A stretch of 64,000 nt of DNA from Sipunculus nudus (lineage: Eukaryota; Annelida; Sipuncula; Golfingiida; Sipunculidae). Positions 51,168 to 62,891 of this stretch are shown piece by piece. Below the pieces are notes generated by a model. The model saw nothing but the letters and a program-made list of their open reading frames with translations. It did no database searches and had not been told where the DNA came from. Each line of letters begins with the position of its first letter. The first letter of the stretch is position 1. The translations under genes and the position numbers were made by a program. Where the stretch lies: assembly GCA_026874595.1 (NCBI GenBank), contig CM049306.1:62936019-63000018 (forward strand). Reading direction: 5' to 3'.

Positions 51168-51869
51168 AAATTTATAAATCAAAGAATTAAGAAATTATAC
51201 ACTCATTAAAAGCAGAATCATGCACAAGCAATTTTAATATATGCATGCAACTATAATTATAATGAAACTGCATTTGGGCTGTGGCTCTTAATTGGCACAA
51301 GTTAACCATGCAGTGCGTCTCTGTGACTTCCTAGTTATGCACATTGGATCACATCCCAGCACTTCTGACAGACTTCCGAGATGGCTTCCGGCACAAATCC
51401 GTCCATAACGTTCAGATTATCGAATGGATCACTATTATTCTTCACAGAATGATAATAAAGATCTTATTCTATCGGGGGAAAAACAAAACGGTATTGAAGC
51501 GTTAGCATTTTGTATATATGCTTTAAACTGCTTTATTCATAAAACAATTCCTTGGTTTCCGGCTTCCGACTTCCAAGTTTACATACACGACCGCGCCATG
51601 ACACCTTTTGTTTTGAATGAGAAGTACCGCTTCACATGAATCGGTGCCACAGTGATGAAAGGAGGTAATAAATGTAATTATTTTGTGTAACAACGTTTTT
51701 TCTTCGATATTAAGCACATATAATACGACTATATAAGCCTGTGATGCCAAATAATACCAGACAGGAAATATTTTTATCCGACCCTTAGAATGGGCGTTCT
51801 GTTGTGACTGCCATCATGACTCCAGGCCCTATCAGTTTATTTCCGAAGGCCTGAGTGTCATGTTGTCAT
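48357..51869. other. Non-coding stretch between the two hairpin-satellite arrays
   Basis: No gene is recognised in 3.5 kb of very AT-rich DNA. It contains (CA)n then (TA)n at 51089-51164 and a GC-richer patch at about 50520-50660. A 71-codon open frame at 51424-51639 (plus) resembles nothing I recognise and has no other support. Confidence 0.6.
51089..51164. repeat. (CA)n(TA)n compound microsatellite
   Basis: About 16 bp of AC repeats (51089-51104) followed by a TA run of about 56 bp (51109-51164). Confidence 0.95.
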
Positions 51870-52419
51870 GGCTATTTTGATGGTAACCCAGAACTGTTAA
51901 TTGATTGTCCATGAGAGGTTACGATGGTAACCGAAAATATGTGACTGGATTAATTTTAGTGGATGAGATGTTACGATGGTAATTAACCCAGAACTATTAC
52001 TGGATTGTAGTAGACAAGAGGTTACGATGGTAATTTACCCACAACTGTTATTGGATTGTAGTGGACGAGTCGTTATGATGGTAACCGAAAAGTGTTACTG
52101 GATTCAAGTGGATGATAGGTTACGATGGTAACCCAGAACTGTAACTGGATTGTAGTGGATGAGAGGTTACGATGGTAATTAACCCAGAACTGTTACTGGA
52201 TTGTAGTGGACGATTCGTTATGATGGTAACCGAAAAGTGTTACTGGATTCAAGTGGATGATAGGTTACGATGGTAACCCAGAACTGTAACTGGATTGTAG
52301 TGGATGAGAGGTTACGATGGTAACTCAGAACTGTAACTGGATTGTAGTGGATGAGAGGTTACGATGGTAACTCAGAACTGTTACTGGATTGTAGTGTACC
52401 ATATCTTATTTCAGCTCTA
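51870..52419. repeat. 49-bp hairpin satellite, monomeric array
   Basis: About 11 diverged copies of the same basic unit as the 45195-48288 array, but without the A/B dimer structure. Most keep GGTTACGATGGTAACC or close variants, 'cagaactgttactgg' and 'attgtagtggatgag'. Some units carry a TAAT insertion after the stem ('gatggtaattaaccca'). A shared 27-bp flank ('agtgta.catatcttatttcagctct') follows the last unit at 52393-52419 and occurs inside the left edge of the first array at 45238-45264, so the two arrays derive from one locus. Confidence 0.9.
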
Positions 52420-54259
52420 ATTTTTTCATATATACATAAATTTATTAATTTATACAATTATGAACGAGTTGTATATTCACAAAGAGTAATAGTAGAACTA
52501 AAACTAAACGCGGGGTGGCGGGGGGGGGGTACTTTATATACAAAGGCTTATATACAGTCCAGTGCTTATCTGACAAATCAGCAGGAATTTATTTAGGTTG
52601 CAGCTAGAACTGGCTAAGTTCATATAAAAATGTTTTTGCAATGAAAGGTAATTTGATATTGAACATTTGGCAAATCTAATGCACTTTAGCATGATTTGGG
52701 TCGTCCGTTACATTTTGTGAAAAAAAAGGTGATTTCTGTTCAGTGAACACTACGATGTGCTGACGGAATGTTAGTAAATATCCTGTCAATCACTTTATCC
52801 CCGCCCTCACCTGAGTCAGTCGGCCTATAGCGAGATGCAAGTGATTAATTAATGCATGGGCTAAGTCTGTGCACGGGGCCGCCAGAGTTGACGATCGAGT
52901 TGACGGTCTAATTAGCTGAGCATAAAACTAATAAACATTGGAGAGCAACCCAATATCAAGCTAATTAGTGTACAAATGGATACGTCCTTGTGGATGATCG
53001 GTTAGTGTTATATTATAGTATCGTTAGCCTTTTTGTCTTTTGGCGTGTATATTATATTGGAAAACAAACTTTTATATGACATCCGGTTATTTCTGCAATA
53101 TCTTGCATGAACCTACCGAAAGATATGGAAAATCATTTCCTAATAAGCTACTTGATATCCTGACCATTACGTCCTTGATATTTATACTGCAACAACTAAA
53201 AATCGCATATAACCAACGAAACTACGATGGGCCAAAGTCGCAAATTTCGAATGCCTCTTGGTGAACTCATGTCTCAGTAATTCGAACTTTTTGAACCTCC
53301 AGACTTTCTGGGACGCTGTTATTTGATTGTTTATTGGTTATCATTTATTGATACATGTAAATAAACCTCATTACATGATAAAACCGGGCACCATTTTTGA
53401 CGTGCACGTGTATGCATGGTGTAGGCATTTAACAAACCACCGTCTCGCTGATTCCCTCAAAGAAACGATAAGTCAAGAGTTCACGTGACTTGAATGTGTA
53501 AGATTTGTAAGATGATCGCACCGGCGCACCTGCACATGTGCGGGTCCTGGCTTTAGAATATTCAGCCAATCTTGGCACTCGGCCAAGACTATATATGCTC
53601 CGCCTATTGCAGCCAGGGCATGTTGTGTTTGACAGCTAGGTCGCCCAGGTGACATACAAACTTTCATGAAATTTTTACATGGTTTATAAAGAACTACCGT
53701 CTTGTCCAAAAGTGACTGTCAAATGCAATTATGCTTAGATACTTCTGCAGACCGTAAGATATCTTCGAATGTAGTTTTTGGCCATTTCTCAAAATTTCAC
53801 GTGAACACCTTATCTTTAGAGCGTTATTTTTTCAGTAATTATTTGTCCAAAACATCCCATCTTTGACATATGTAGTAATTAATATGTTAACTAAAAAGCT
53901 TTTTTTATTCTAATTTACGCCTACACTTAATTGGAAGGATTTTGATCAGATTTGTTAGTTTCAAAATTAAATACTCATTATTTTTTAAATTAATCAACAA
54001 AACAAAAACGCCTAGGATTTCTTTATCTAAATTTTTGATAAATCTAAAATTATAATCTGTATCAGCATCAGATGTGCTGGAATAACATTTTTTTCTTTTG
54101 ATATTTAAAACTAAAATAAAAACGCTTATAAAGTCATATAAAGTCCTTTTACCAAAATGTAGAGAATCTTCTAAGCTTTCAGAAAATGTATACTTTAAGG
54201 GGTCCCAAAGCAGCAGATTGTTTAATGAAAAAAACTGAAACAAAGTCAGATCACACTGG
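52420..54259. other. Non-coding stretch
   Basis: No gene is recognised. Two places look less random than the rest: 52908-52962, with CTAATTAG at both ends, and about 53556-53600, with a CCAAT box followed by TATATATG. The minus-strand open frame at 53473-53709 has no recognisable domain. Confidence 0.5.
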
Positions 54260-54267
54260 GAGACCGG

Positions 54268-55099
54268 CAGGGTTGGGGTCAAATACGTATTTGTATTTGT
54301 ATTTGAATACAGACAAAGTATGTATTTGTATTTGTATTTGTGATGTGCAAAATGATAATATTTGTATTTGTATTTTTATTTGATCTCAATATTTGATGTA
54401 TTTGATCAAATACTGTACAAATACATATTTATAAATAAATATTCATAATTCATATTCTGCCATAATTTTGAAAATCTAACTACTACCTAACTTTTGAGTA
54501 ACCCCAAAGGCATCATCAGGTCAAGTGTTTTACTTCTTCCTGATGTTTGCAATCACAAATGTGCCTGGATAATTAACTGCTTAGTTACTGTGCTCATGGT
54601 CAATAACTGCTCATGGCCTCTGCCTCACCAGGTTGTTCAGTGGCAAGGATCAGAACTGGGAAAGTGTTCCGTCCGGAGCGCTGCTGTCTTTCAGATAACA
54701 GGTTTGAGGAACTTATGTTCCTGCGTTGCAAAAGGGAATTTATTAAGACTTTCTAGAATAAAGGTCTTTTGGGCAGTAAGTTTGAGGCATTTATGTTCCT
54801 GTGTTGCAACAGGAATGTTATTTTTTTCAACTTTTTTCAACTACAGAAGGACTCTGATCACTAAAAGTACACAAGTAGTATCAATACGAGTAGACATTAT
54901 GAATATTTATGGTGCTCAAAATTAATGAAAAATATTCTGTTTAACATACATTTGCGTATTTGTATTTGATGTTCTGTATTTGTATTTGTGTTTGTTTTTA
55001 ACTTCACCTACCTGTATTTGTATTTGCATTTGGAGGAGAACAGCTCTCGCATTTATATTCGTATTTGTATTTGGCATACTGTATTTGACCCCAACCCTG
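54268..55099. mobile_element. hAT-like non-autonomous element, 832 bp
   Basis: The ends are perfect inverted copies of CAGGGTTGGGGTCAAATAC (54268-54286 and 55081-55099). The CAGGG start is typical of hAT elements. The flanks GAGACCGG (54260-54267) and GAGACCAG (55100-55107) form the expected 8-bp target duplication with one mismatch. Subterminal regions carry many GTATTTG repeats near both ends, a common arrangement for transposase-binding sites. A 143-codon open frame (54494-54925, plus) inside includes a duplicated segment ('tttgagg..ttatgttcctg.gttgcaa', about 79 bp apart) but shows no transposase domain, so the element is classed as non-autonomous. Confidence 0.88.
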
Positions 55100-55107
55100 G
55101 AGACCAG

Positions 55108-56466
55108 TTCTGCTGGGTATCGTCTACAAATTTCGTATTGCGAAAAATTGCGATATGTGGTAGCGTATTGCGATACATATTGCGATATTTTCCTTGAATA
55201 TCTCACTTGACTTTCCTTTGTGGCCACGCCGGGTAGAAATGTTGTTGGTATTGAACTGTCGGAAATCATATAAAATGTGGCCAAAGGGGGTAATTTTCCT
55301 TATTTCTCCACAATCAAGAGTTATCTCAAACTTCGCAGAAGCTATCGCAGCGTCATATGTCGGCAACTGAGATTGTGTATCAAGGGAGAACACAATTACT
55401 TATTCTGAATCAAGGCTATAGACAGGCAAAGAAAAAAGAGGACACAGTTTCAGATGAAGATTCCCAATCTGTCGAAAGTTAAGCAAAGTTAAGTTTCAAA
55501 ATTTTGAAATGCCGAAACAAAAATGCTTTTAATTTTATATTTTCTAAGACTCCTAGAGTCAGACATTACAAAATGAGCAGTTTAATTCTATAAAGAAATA
55601 TATTGTAAGTATGGTTAGAAATAAACTTTTTGCTTATTAATTCCCAAATGATCTTAAGACATGTCAGTCCTATGGAATGTGCTACAAAATGTTCACCTGT
55701 CTCAGTGTGTTGTTGTGTTATCCATTAAAATATTTAAATAGTTAAGCCAGTCTCCATCATAATAAAACGCCATCTGTCGTATTAGGAGTGAAAAGAAACT
55801 GGTCTTCATGTGCAAAATAGGTGAATAGGTGGGCAAAACTAGAAGTGTTAGCGACAAAATGTAATATGACATGGCCAGCCTGAATGGTATAATTCTTAAA
55901 ATAAAACAAGGGCCATTATAGTGCGGGTTCATGTGTAATTCCGTAGGATTTTTGTGCCGAAATTATTTTTTTTGTAGATTTGACATCATTAGAGATTAAA
56001 GAAAGAGAAAATTTTAGGGTCCACATTTCTACGGGCCACAAGACCCCTTTATCCGGGTCTTTTCAAAATGGCCGCCGCCTAACTAGCTCAGGGTCATATC
56101 TCTGGAACCAGTTGTCGGATTCTAATGATTTTTGTGTTTATCCGTAGGTTTTCGATGGTACTGAATACGAAGAAACGAGTTTCACACAGATTGGTGGCAT
56201 AGAAATTGGTCGTAAGGTCAAGGTCAAGGTCATAACTGACATACAAACTCAACACAAACTACGTTTTAGACCTTTTTCAAAGCAACTGGACTGTACAAAC
56301 GCTTGAATACTAAACATGTACCAAATATTGAATACTAGAGGTATTACAAGCAAGTTCTATGATGTGAAAACAATATACATGAATAAGGTAAGATAGGTAA
56401 GATCACTTTATATTAAGCTTGTTTAAACTTCGCACGTTTGATTTTCGCATGGCTATACGGATAGGC
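55108..56466. other. Non-coding stretch left of the pseudogene
   Basis: No gene is seen. It includes a cluster of 'attgcgata' motifs (about 55136-55188), one member of the 'gctatcgcagcg' dispersed repeat (55341), and AAGGTCAAGGTCAAGGTCA (about 56214-56232), a run of nuclear-receptor half-sites on the plus strand. Confidence 0.55.
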
Positions 56467-57020
56467 TTAACGCTCTGTGTCATCCTCGTCCTCATTGTCT
56501 TGTCGATCAGAAAAGTTGTTACAGCCAGAGGTGAAACATTTGCAAAGAGGAGTGCAGGGCAATTTGTTTCTAGGTGCAGGAGCAATTTCCTTTGCATACT
56601 GTTCGGCATCCACATTTTACGAGCTCAAGAACTGCGCGAGGAGCAGGGGGAGTTAGACATTTCAATGGCATATAAACTCCCTCGTGAAGCAACCATTCGT
56701 GCTCCTCCAAAGGAGGAAGACATGGATTTGGAGAAACGTAGGATTTGTCCCGCATTCATATGAAGTTAGTGCGAAGAACATGGGGCATCAGAGTAGTGCG
56801 AGTCGGAGGGAGCATCTCAGCCTCAAGGCTTTTTGATCGAAAGGGTCCCATCGGAGAGCAGGCAATGTTGTTGGACCTTTGGGTGAATGCGCTTTGCAGA
56901 CAAACGTTTCCAGTGCTTTTATTTCTTGTGGGAGTTCTCCATTCACCAGCTGTGAAGTTGACAGAGCTGGACTTCCGGTGTCATGGCGGCTAACAGATAG
57001 ACGTCTTCTGACAGAGCTCC
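56467..57020 (-). pseudogene. C-terminal part of LINE-split HEEADT/CXC family pseudogene
   Basis: On the minus strand, after the LINE insertion point, the sequence continues the protein that begins beyond 63000. Recognisable blocks are ETFVCKAHSPKG then LPALRWDPF (about 56900), LPPTRTTLMPHVLR in a shifted frame (about 56800), then LPPLEEHEWLLHEGVYMPL and PPAPRAVLELVKCGC with a cysteine-rich motif C-G-C..C..-C-S-C (about 56570-56650). After a 1-base frameshift come NKLPCTPLCKC and an acidic tail ending at TAA (56467-56469). The Cys pattern resembles tesmin/TSO1 CXC zinc-binding repeats. At least two frameshifts and a stop codon (near 56756) break it. The family is known to me only as uncharacterised, usually intronless invertebrate proteins; its function is unknown. 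Confidence 0.7.
57009..57020. repeat. 12-bp target-site duplication, left copy
   Basis: TGACAGAGCTCC, identical to 62892-62903 immediately after the poly-A tail of the LINE. Confidence 0.9.
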
Positions 57021-57091
57021 AAACAAACGTTTCAGAAAAGCCTCCTATCAGTGAATATATGATATCTATAGGTGTATTATAACGGGGAAAT

Positions 57092-58014
57092 ATGCCAAGA
57101 TATCCGAAGTCGAAACACCCGGACACTCAAACAAGTCTGAGCTCCTTTATAGGAGGGAATGGCTCACCGGCTACTCCCAGGAGAGACACTGGGGACAAAC
57201 ATGGCAGCGAGACACAAGAAGCCACTGGAGAGGTAAGCCAATACATTCAAACTTTGCTTGACTCTAAATTTTGTAGTTTTCATGATGAAATTAAAAAATC
57301 TTTGAGTGAACTTAAAGAATCACTCAGCATAGACATAACAATATTGCTAAATGATGTACAGAAAATAAAACATGACGTAAAGGGATGCGTGGATGACGTG
57401 TCTGAATTAAAAACCAGTGTTGAATATACGCAAGGTCAGATTGACGACACTGTGCAGAAAATAGAACGGATAGAAGGTGAAAACAGAGAGCTGAGAACAG
57501 AAATAGAGAAGTTAATGACTGAAAACGATGAGAAGAGCAAAAAAATACTTGATTTAGAAATGCATGCATGGACAAACTAAACAAACTTTAACGTTACACA
57601 AGAGAATTCAACACTAGGCTTGTTGGAGTTAACGAACAAAGGGGCGAATCATGTAAACAGTTCGTAGCCCAGATTATAGAAAAAAAAACACCTGGCATCT
57701 GAAAAATCCATGCCTGAAATCCTGGATTGTATTGAATTTGCGCACAGGTGTGGAAAAACAACAGAGGACCATGGCATATAATAGCCCGTTTCCATAACAG
57801 AACCTTTCGCAACCACGTTGTGAGATCTGCAAAAGAAAATTTGAATAATAAAGGGCCACATGGTGGTCCGGGTCTCCACGAAGACCGTGAGCGATTACCT
57901 TTTGAAAAAAAAAGCCCGTGACCAAATGATGAAAGCGCATAGAGATAAACTGAAAACCTGGTTCTGGCATGGCCAGTTGTTCATCGACGGAAAGCGGGTA
58001 GAAATTAAGGAGTA
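57092..58014 (+). pseudogene. LINE ORF1 protein (coiled-coil, L1 ORF1-like), frameshifted
   Basis: The intact first part (57092-57580, 162 codons) has a polar Ser/Pro/Arg-rich N-terminus (residues 1-45) and a long predicted coiled coil (about 48-158) with regular Leu/Ile spacing. This is the typical trimerisation region of L1 and Tx1 ORF1 proteins. The frame breaks at the end of this part. Downstream, in changing frames, the RNA-binding and C-terminal domains can still be read: CKQFVAQIIEKK (about 57655), an EFAHRCGK block (about 57735), IIARFHNRTFRNHVVRSAKE (about 57778) and GQLFIDGKRVEIKE, ending at TAA (about 58012-58014). The known role of the family is binding LINE RNA as a chaperone in the ribonucleoprotein particle. 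The first ATG after a 71-bp leader was taken as the start. Confidence 0.85.
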
Positions 58015-58922
58015 ATACCAGTGATATTATGAGTTCTATTCAGAACCTTCTTCCCGCCGTACGCAACCAAGTGTGAAGGTTTTAATTCTCTCACGACAGA
58101 GGGCGCGTGGTACAGTTGTCTGGCACTCGCTTACTATTCCACCATGTGGAAAAGAACCAGTCCAATGCCGAGTCCCAGTTACTTGGAAAGGTAACCGAAA
58201 CACAAACTGATGTATAACCTTTATTATCGTTTGGACGCAAGTTTTTGGACTCATGCTATAAATTATTGACTTTACACAAAAAATAAATTAAGAAGGCACT
58301 TTTATCTGACATATATTAGCAGATATGCTTTTTGATGTTTTTGGAGCACAGACGTAAGTAAGAGCATTTGTTGTATGATGATTAACACTGAGCGTATAGA
58401 CCATAGACTAGTAGTACATTTGTTTAGGCGCTGTTTGCAGACTGCAGGCACAGGCATAATTGATTGACCAAATAGTTCTATTATAAATTGGATGTGCATT
58501 TGGAAAATTACAGCTTATATATAATTTTCCAATGCTAGTTACTCCAGTAAACAGGGGCTGTGCCTTGATAGGAAAGTATATATGTTACTGTCACAATGAC
58601 CGGAGAATTTGTTTTACGGCAACTGATTTCATTGCCAATCTTTTTTCCCTTTTTTTGTCAATCTGTAGGCCAACTACTTCTGATAGTAGGTATCTTTGTG
58701 TACATGTTTTCATTGTTTATACTTCATGTTTAAATAATTTGCAAACTTTCAGTATCATAGTGAAACGAATGATTTCCTGGGATTTATTTATATTGCTAAA
58801 CTATTAAGTGGAGACCGTGTGGTAAGGTTATCATTGTGGGCACTTCTTATTAACAGTAGAATATTAGAAATGAATAAAAGATTTTTTGTTTAATTTTAGA
58901 TATAATAATTGATAAAAACAAA
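58015..58922. other. Inter-ORF spacer of the LINE
   Basis: About 0.9 kb between ORF1 and ORF2 with no recognisable coding signal. It is long for an L1-type spacer, so it may hide a later insertion, but no element ends were found. Confidence 0.5.
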
Positions 58923-61900
58923 ATGAAAATATTATCAGTAAATATCAGGGGCTTGGGCAACTTTAAAAAGAGGATACCGATTTTTCACTGGCTGCATGAG
59001 ATGCCTCATAACATAATTTTATTGCAGGAGACACATAGCACAAAAAGGTTGAAAATATTTGGAGAGCAGAGTGGGGTCCAACAATTATATTCAGCAATGG
59101 TATTAGTAATGGGAGAGGGGTAGCAGTATTAATAAAAAACAATTTCAACCATGAAATTAAAAACATCATAGCCGTTGAAGGGCGTTATTTAGTAATTGAT
59201 TTAATAATTGCTTACATTCAATTAACGCTTGTTAATATATTTGGACCAAATGATTACTTTCCTACTTACTTCCATAATATATTTGCACAAATAGATTCAT
59301 GTTCTAATGAGTATATATTACTTCGGGGTGACTGGAACGTGTTTTAAATTCAAGTTGATAAACAGGATGGAAATTCATCAACTAATGAAAAATCTAGAAA
59401 TGTTATACATTCTTATATGTCTGTCTTTGAACTCCTAGATATATTGAGAATGCAACATCCAGATAAGAAATTCTACACCGGGTCCCGCAATAACCCTTCC
59501 TTCATAGGTAGTAGAATAGATTATTTTCTAGGATCAGCTTCTCTATATGGTATTATCCAATCATCAGATATTAAGGAAGCTTTATATACTGACCATTGCA
59601 GTATAGATATAACAATTAATATAATGGATAGTAAAAAAGGACCAGGGTACTGGAAATTCAATTGTAAACTATTTGAGGATTCTGAGTATGAGGCTCTTAT
59701 AACAGATACAATACCTTCAACTTACAAAAATAACATAGAAACAGAGCCCGTCTTGTTTTGGGATGTCCTGAAGATGTCCATTAGAAGAGAGAAAATTACA
59801 TATTGTAAAAGAAAAAATAAAAACAAAAGAAAATGTATGAATTAGAGCCACAAATAAAAAAAAATCAGTTAAAAATCATTCAAGTGAACCAACATATATA
59901 GAAGCAAAGAAACAATAAGAAAAATTTATAGAAGAAAAAACTGAAGGTGTATTTTAAGTTGTAAAGCAAAATGGCTAGATGAAGGAGAAAAGCCAGCCAA
60001 ATACTTTCTTATTTTAGAAAAACGAAACTCTGCAAAAAAAAAATAATTAATAAATTACAAATAAATGATATCATTATTACAGATCAAAAGAAAATATTGT
60101 TAATAAGTTTAATTTTTATTCAATTTTGTATCCTACAAAGATGGAAAACAGAGAAGATGATAATGTTATTGAACAGTTTTTTATTAATGAGCATAAAGCT
60201 TAACCAGACACCTTTAAAACAGATTTAGATAAACCTATATCAGAAAATGAATTATATAATAGTTTATTAAGTTTTTCCAACTCCAAATCCCCCGGAATAG
60301 ATGGACTCTCTGCAGAATTCTTTAAACATTTTTGGCCACACATTAAATTGTTCTATATAAAAGCGGTTAATGAATCTTTTATAAAAAAAAACAGACTGCC
60401 AATAACACAGAGGCAAGCAATAATATCATTAATTCGTAAAGCTGGCAAAGATCCATTATTACTTAAAAATTGGAGACCTATATCACTCCTCAATATAGAC
60501 TACAAAATTTTGTCAAAAGCTATTGCTAATAGAATGAATCCATCATTAAATGAAATAATAAATGAAGATCAAACTGGATCTCTAAAAATAGGTTTATAGG
60601 AGAAAATATAATTAAAATTCTGTCATTAATGGATATTTGTAGATGTAGACATAAAAATGCATATCTTTTATCAGTAGACTATGAAAAGGCGTTTGACAGT
60701 TAACAATGGTCTTTCATTCAAAAATCACTCGGATAATATAATTAGATGGATTAGAATTTTATATACCAACATTTCTAGTAGCATTCTGAATAATGGATGG
60801 ATGTCTCCATTCTACACTATCACTAGAGGTGTGAGACAAGGGTGTCCTTTATCTCCTTATTTATTTATTGTTAGTGTAGAAGTTTTGGCAAATTACATTC
60901 GACACCAACAGTATATTAAAGGCATTTCAATCAATGAAACTAATTTTATCATATCACAGTACGCAGATGATACTGCCTTTACATTAGAAAATATTGAGAG
61001 TGTCAAATTAACTTTGAAAGTATTATCACAGTTTAAAAAATTGTCAGGCTTAAAAGTAAATGTTGATAAAAGTAGTATTATGCCGATGGGGAATGGCTCT
61101 ACAGATTCACCAGAACTGAAAAAAACTTGGATTATTTATCACCAATGGTCCACTTACAATCCTTGGTGTAAAAATAATAAGGAAATGGTAGTGAAATGGT
61201 TAAATTAAATTATAATGAAAAATTGGACAAAATCATAGAATCTCTGAATCTCTGGTCTAAAAGACTATCGACTCCTTTTGGTAAGATCACTTTATTGAAA
61301 TCCCAAATATTATCACAACTCATATATTTATTTTCTGTTCTTACATCCCCTGCTCAGCATTTCCACAGTACTTTAAATAAATTATTTAGAGACTTTATAT
61401 GGTCAAAGGGACGGACAAAAATAAAAAGAGACACATTAATTGGGTTAAGATGGTGGTTTAGAAATGACAGATACCGCACTACAAGAACAAGCATTAAAGA
61501 TAGACTGGATAAAACGAATAAAAGATGAAACACATTTGAATAAAATTAAAGTGATATTAACTGAAATTTTAAAATAAGACTCTTTCCTTTTTCATTATAA
61601 CTTAAAATCTGATGATGCTCATAAAGTTTTCAAACTTGTATCACCCTTTTGGTTAAATGTTATCCAGGCATGGTGCAATTTTAATTTTAAAGAGGTAAAT
61701 GAAACAAATGTTATAAATCAATCACTATGGTTCAACTCGTACATAAAGATTAATTATAAAATGGTCTTTTACAAAGCATTAAAAGAAAAAAACTGTAAGT
61801 TTATAAGAAACATAATAAAAAAGCAAACCGTTGGATTTAGATTCTTAACACAAACAGAACTAGAGGAAAAATTTCGCAACAAATGCAATTATTTACATTA

Positions 61901-62592
61901 TATGAGTTTATTAGATGCAATACCTAAAGAATGGAAGTTATTATTGAATAAAATTACACATGCAGATGAAGAAACAAATGAGGAATTCAAAATAAACACT
62001 GTAATCAAACAGAGCAAGGTATCAAAATATATATACATTTGCTTGATTAAGAAAAAAAAATATTAATGCCATGAGGAAATGGAAAGATGAACTGAATATA
62101 GAAAATGATGATTTTATTTCAAGAGGGTTTAAAAATATATAGAAGAATACAATTTCCACTAAATTAAGATATTTTCAATACTGTTTGTTACATAGGTGTT
62201 TGACACTGAACCCTTTTTTATGCAAGATTGGTATAAGATCTGATAAACATTGTAATTTTTGCAAGAACGAGGATGAGACTGTGAAGCATTTATTTTGGGA
62301 TTGTACTTTTGTGAAACACATATGGTCAGAATTATCAAAAATGATGAATAAGTTTAAAATTTTAAATACTTCTGACAAGTTGACTTACTCTTAAGTGATG
62401 TTGGGAATAAACCGGGATTCAACATTAAATGTTATTGTATTATTACTTAAAAGATTTATCTATGTCTGCAGATGTAATGAGAATAAGCCAGTCCTCCAGG
62501 TTTTAATAGAATTTTTAAAACAAAACATTCTTATAGAAAGAAAGGTAGCAAAGTCAAAAGGTAAACTGGAGTCCCATGATATTAAATGGTAA
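58923..62592 (+). pseudogene. LINE ORF2 polyprotein (endonuclease + reverse transcriptase), frameshifted
   Basis: It starts at 58923 with an AP-endonuclease fold: SVNIRGLG (metal-binding Asn), LLQETH (catalytic Glu), then, after a frameshift near 59048, GDWN (GDFN in most relatives; about 59325), a stop at 59344, SRIDYFLG (about 59510) and YTDHCSI (the His motif, about 59585). A linker with CKAKWLDEGEKPAKYF (about 59965) leads to the reverse transcriptase: KSPGIDGL (about 60285), LLKNWRPISLLN (about 60462), VDYEKAFDS followed by a stop (about 60675), GVRQGCPLSPYLF (about 60830) and the catalytic YADD (about 60960). Near 62245 a CNFC..HLFWDC zinc-finger-like motif matches the C-terminal domain of L1/Tx1 ORF2. 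The enzyme would nick the target and reverse-transcribe LINE RNA. At least four frame breaks and several stops abolish it. Confidence 0.9.
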
Positions 62593-62891
62593 AAGTGTGC
62601 TGATTTATTAACCAAATAAATTTGTATTTACCATATTACGGAAGAAACTCCATTAAAAGTAAATTGAGCTATTGAATAATCACCAAAGCTGAAGAGACTA
62701 ATAAGAATTTATTGAGATCAGGTTGATCTATGTGTGTATATGTTTGTAATCAGTATGAATTTTTTTCTCTTTATTTAATTATTACCATTATTTATTCATT
62801 GTGTTTGACTTATGTCAGTGTCATTACTATGTGTTCATGTGTGTATTGTATATGTATTTTGTTTAATTTGTTGTGTAAATAAAAAAAAAGA
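62593..62891 (+). other. LINE 3' UTR and A-rich tail
   Basis: About 300 bp of AT-rich non-coding sequence ending in AAATAAAAAAAAAG (about 62877-62890), then directly the right copy of the target duplication. Confidence 0.8.

Larger units (their letters stand above)
57021..62891 (+). mobile_element. L1/Tx1-type LINE, ~5.9 kb, decayed
   Basis: A non-LTR retrotransposon with a short 5' leader (about 71 bp), an ORF1 with coiled coil and RNA-binding-type C-terminus, a spacer of about 0.9 kb, an ORF2 with AP-endonuclease, reverse transcriptase and a C-terminal Cys/His motif, a 3' UTR, and an A-rich tail at 62877-62889. Identical 12-bp target duplications on both sides show that it is a complete or nearly complete insertion. 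Many frameshifts and stops make it inactive. It lies antisense to the pseudogene it interrupts. Confidence 0.92.

Noticed and set aside
53473-53709. 78-codon minus-strand frame with several Cys
   Set aside because: No recognisable domain, no homologous frame elsewhere in the window and no supporting context.
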